Shown piece by piece: positions 12,076 to 14,132 of a stretch of 14,132 bases of DNA. Source of the DNA: Paracoccaceae bacterium (GTDB taxonomy: Bacteria; Pseudomonadota; Alphaproteobacteria; Rhodobacterales; Rhodobacteraceae); the NCBI GenBank assembly GCA_027069385.1, contig JALXER010000277.1:1-14132 (forward strand), given 5' to 3'. The position numbers and the translations under genes are program-made. Each line of letters begins with the position of its first letter. Within the stretch, counting starts at the first letter, position 1. The notes beneath the pieces are model-generated. The model saw only the letters and a program-made list of their open reading frames with translations, made no database searches and was not told the DNA's origin.

Positions 12076-13205
12076 TATTGGCAAACCTGAAAATTGCTGC
12101 CGACACAGGCCCACATTTTGGCCCCAGCTTCGTTGATCTCGGCCTCGGTCATCGTTTGCTCCAGCGCATCCAGATTTTCGCGCCCGTCGCCGTTACCCAC
12201 GGCAATACTGAACCACATATGGGCCAGCACTTTATTCGCCGGACCGACATATCCGTCACGATAGAACACCCCCAGATTATTCTGCGAATACACATTGCCC
12301 TGCGCCGCTGCCTGTTGAAACAGGAAAAACGCCTGACCATAGTCTTCGGGCACCCCGTCACCGGTCGCGTAAAGGAACCCCAGTTCGTTTTGCGCATCCG
12401 CATCGCCCTGATCTGCAGCCAGGCGATACCAGCGCGCCGCTTCGGCAGTATCCGTGGGCACACCTTTGCCGTACTGATACATCTCGCCCACACCGTATTG
12501 CCCGCTGGCATGGCCCTGCCCGGCGGCTAGTCGATACAGGCGCATCGCTTCGGCATAGTTCTGCGGCACCCCGCGACCGAATTCATAAAGGACCCCAAGA
12601 TTGTTTTGGGCAAAAGCGTTATTCTGCGCGACAGCCATCTGGTAGAGCCGGATCGCCTCGTCATAGTTCTTCGGCACGCCGATACCGCGCGCATACATCA
12701 GGCCAAGGTTGTTTTGCGCATCCGCATCCCCCCGGTCCGCCGCCAACCGATACCAGGCCGCGGCGCGTTCGTTATCCACCTCACCGCCCCGGCCACGCTC
12801 GAAAAACACGCCCAGATTATACTGCGCCAGCAGCGAATCCTGCGCGGCGGCCAGTTCATACAGGCGTTGCGCCTCGGCCATATCCAGTTCCACCCCCAGC
12901 CCGTGTTCATAAAGGTAGGCAAGGTTTGCCTGCGCCGAGACATAGCCCTGATCAACCGACATCCGGTACCAGCGCACCGCCTCGGCATAATTCTGCGGCA
13001 CCCCGTGGCCGTTTTCATACAGCACACCAAGGTTATGCTGCGCGACCCGGTCGCCATTGGTGGCAAGCGGCATCCATTCCGCCAGCGCGGTTGTATAATC
13101 TCCGGCATTCGCCGCGGCCAGCCCCTTGTCAAAATCCTGCGCATACCCTGCACCGGATGTGGCCAGAAAAATTCCGAGCGCAACAACTTTTACAAACTTT
13201 TTCAT
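12075..13205 (-). CDS. Secreted Sel1-repeat protein
   Basis: The product has 376 residues. ATG 13205 is chosen because GAGG lies seven bases upstream; an in-frame TTG two codons earlier is less likely. A Sec signal peptide (MKKFVKVVALGIFLATSGAGYA) probably ends near residue 22. A half-repeat (about 24-54) is followed by eight Sel1-like repeats of exactly 36 residues (55-342), each with the pattern AQNNLGxxYxxGxGVPxNYxEAxRxYxxAAxQGxxx. A 34-residue tail has Cys367 and Cys375, possibly disulphide-bonded. Sel1 repeats form alpha-helical solenoids for protein-protein contact; the export signal puts this one in the periplasm or outside. The binding partner is unknown. The gene stands alone: convergent with the FAD oxidase gene across a hairpin array, with an 86-base gap to the tauE-like gene upstream. 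Confidence 0.93.
   Translation of the reverse strand: MKKFVKVVALGIFLATSGAGYAQDFDKGLAAANAGDYTTALAEWMPLATNGDRVAQHNLGVLYENGHGVPQNYAEAVRWYRMSVDQGYVSAQANLAYLYEHGLGVELDMAEAQRLYELAAAQDSLLAQYNLGVFFERGRGGEVDNERAAAWYRLAADRGDADAQNNLGLMYARGIGVPKNYDEAIRLYQMAVAQNNAFAQNNLGVLYEFGRGVPQNYAEAMRLYRLAAGQGHASGQYGVGEMYQYGKGVPTDTAEAARWYRLAADQGDADAQNELGFLYATGDGVPEDYGQAFFLFQQAAAQGNVYSQNNLGVFYRDGYVGPANKVLAHMWFSIAVGNGDGRENLDALEQTMTEAEINEAGAKMWACVGSNFQVCQ
12180..13043 (-). repeat. Eight tandem 108-base Sel1-coding repeats
   Basis: Codons 55-342 of the Sel1 gene form eight back-to-back units of 36 codons. Unit length is constant but DNA identity between neighbours is imperfect, with most variation at helix-surface codons. 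This is ancient internal duplication within a coding sequence, not a CRISPR or recent slippage array. Confidence 0.85.
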
Positions 13206-13291
13206 GATCAATCCTCTTTGCTGTAATTCTGCTCAGGTTGCCCGATGACGGCCTGTAACTCAAGAATTAATCCACTCGCCTGTTTTGCCCG

Positions 13292-14104
13292 CTACCCCGT
13301 CAGCGCCTTGCGCAGCATATTGGCGGCCATTACCGCGATAAACACCGCAAACACCCGTTTAAGCGGCTTGGGGTCCATCGCGTGGGCAAGGCGCGCGCCC
13401 AGCGGGGCGCTGAGCATGGTCATCAGCACAATAATCGCGAAGGCGGGCAGGTTAACCAGCCCCACGGTCAGCGGTGGCCGCCCTGCATCGGGGGCCTTGA
13501 ACATCAGGAAACCGATCACCGAGGGCACCGCAATAAGTATGCCAAACCCCGCCGCCGTGGCCACAGCCCGATGGATCGGCCGGTTGAACAGGGTCATCAG
13601 CGGCACTCCGAAACTGCCCCCGCCAATGCCCATCAGCACCGACAAAAACCCGACCAGCGGGCTAAGAATGCCACGCGTCAGGCCGGTGGGCATTTGCTCC
13701 CCTAGCCGCCAATTCTCTCGCCCGAACGCCATATACATCCCGACCAGCAGTCCCAGCACCCCGAATACCACCATCAGCGCGGCAGATGATGACCGCCCCG
13801 CGATCACCACCCCGACCACCGCACCAATCGCGATGCCCGGCGCCCAGCCGCGCAGGGTATCCCAGTCAACCGCGCCCTTCTGGTGATGCGCCATGGTAGA
13901 GCGCACCGACGTAACAATTATAGTTGCCAGCGAGGTTGCCACGCAGATCTGCATCAGGTATGCATTGTCATAGCCCAGCCAGCTAAACACGTAATAGAAT
14001 GCCGGCACCAGAATAATGCCGCCCCCCACGCCCAGCAGCCCGGCAATAATTCCGGCCACGAATCCGATTGCCAGCATGATCACGATAATAAGGGTCAGTT
14101 CCAT
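13292..14104 (-). CDS. TauE/SafE-family membrane permease
   Basis: Inner-membrane protein of 270 residues with about eight predicted hydrophobic helices. The two-fold internal repeat of the TauE/SafE (DUF81) family is visible: AGLLGVGGGIILVPAF (21-36) is echoed by SVLMGIGGGSFGVPLM (155-170), and ATSLATIIVTSVRS (56-69) by ATAAGFGILIAVPS (182-195). Members export or import sulfite, sulfoacetate or other organosulfonates and small anions; the substrate cannot be assigned because no sulfonate-metabolism gene is in view. GGAG lies just before ATG 14104. It is the last gene in the window and on the same strand as the Sel1 gene downstream (86-base gap). Only 28 bases precede it, so its promoter and any operon partner are outside. 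Confidence 0.9.
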   Translation of the reverse strand: MELTLIIVIMLAIGFVAGIIAGLLGVGGGIILVPAFYYVFSWLGYDNAYLMQICVATSLATIIVTSVRSTMAHHQKGAVDWDTLRGWAPGIAIGAVVGVVIAGRSSSAALMVVFGVLGLLVGMYMAFGRENWRLGEQMPTGLTRGILSPLVGFLSVLMGIGGGSFGVPLMTLFNRPIHRAVATAAGFGILIAVPSVIGFLMFKAPDAGRPPLTVGLVNLPAFAIIVLMTMLSAPLGARLAHAMDPKPLKRVFAVFIAVMAANMLRKALTG

Positions 14105-14132
14105 GATGGCTCCTTTGTGGCCATTTCGGCCA

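Noticed and set aside
12180..13043. Regular 108-base repeats as a CRISPR-like array
   Set aside because: The repeats are contiguous coding units without unique spacers and translate into Sel1 repeats; no cas genes are present.
12606..13226. Plus-strand open frame opposite the Sel1 gene
   Set aside because: It is a shadow of the 36-codon repeats of the real minus-strand gene.

Overview
The window looks like chromosomal DNA of an alphaproteobacterium, most likely a marine Rhodobacteraceae (Roseobacter-type) species. Coding DNA is GC-rich. Several protein types are typical of that family: Hint_2 proteins, a gatC-gatA pair apart from gatB, an Excalibur-domain lipoprotein and TauE/SafE. GC-rich intergenic hairpins of the GGCGGGC-TGAA-GCCCGCC type also fit. 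This assignment is inference from gene content; there is no rRNA or tRNA gene to anchor it.

Layout. Bases 1-160 are the 3' end of one Hint-domain gene. A second Hint gene (553-1677) follows in the same direction, and the two share a nearly identical 3' end and terminator. Next come two divergent RNA-modification genes: rluB (minus; 23S rRNA pseudouridine synthase) and tadA (plus; tRNA A34 deaminase). tadA converges with a UPF0173 metallo-hydrolase gene, with overlapping stop codons. Divergent from that is gatC-gatA, followed 16 bases later by an Excalibur-domain lipoprotein gene. A 246-base MITE-like element lies exactly between the stop codons of the lipoprotein gene and a convergent unrecognised gene. 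That gene encodes a 459-residue lysine-rich protein with a LysM-like N-terminus and a glycine/alanine-rich hydrophobic core. Further on are a minus-strand thioesterase-CLC pair coupled by TGATG, a divergent FAD-linked oxidase gene (GlcD / D-lactate dehydrogenase type), a minus-strand secreted Sel1-repeat protein and a minus-strand TauE/SafE permease.

Function. Much of the window is housekeeping. rluB, tadA and gatCA all serve translation (rRNA modification, wobble decoding, Gln/Asn-tRNA formation). The remaining genes concern the cell envelope (lipoprotein, Sel1 protein, CLC, TauE), small-molecule metabolism (thioesterase, FAD oxidase) and probable surface or secreted proteins (Hint proteins, LysM-like protein).

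The most notable non-coding signals are three. First, the MITE-like insertion at a TA inside what were probably overlapping stop codons, where the element's terminal G rebuilds TAG on both sides. Second, two related strings of consecutive hairpins (1808-1945 and 11876-12075), both in convergent gaps and both abutting the stop codon of a minus-strand gene. Third, the homogenised 3' ends of the two Hint genes. No complete multi-gene novel system is evident. The best candidate for an undescribed function is the LysM-like protein.
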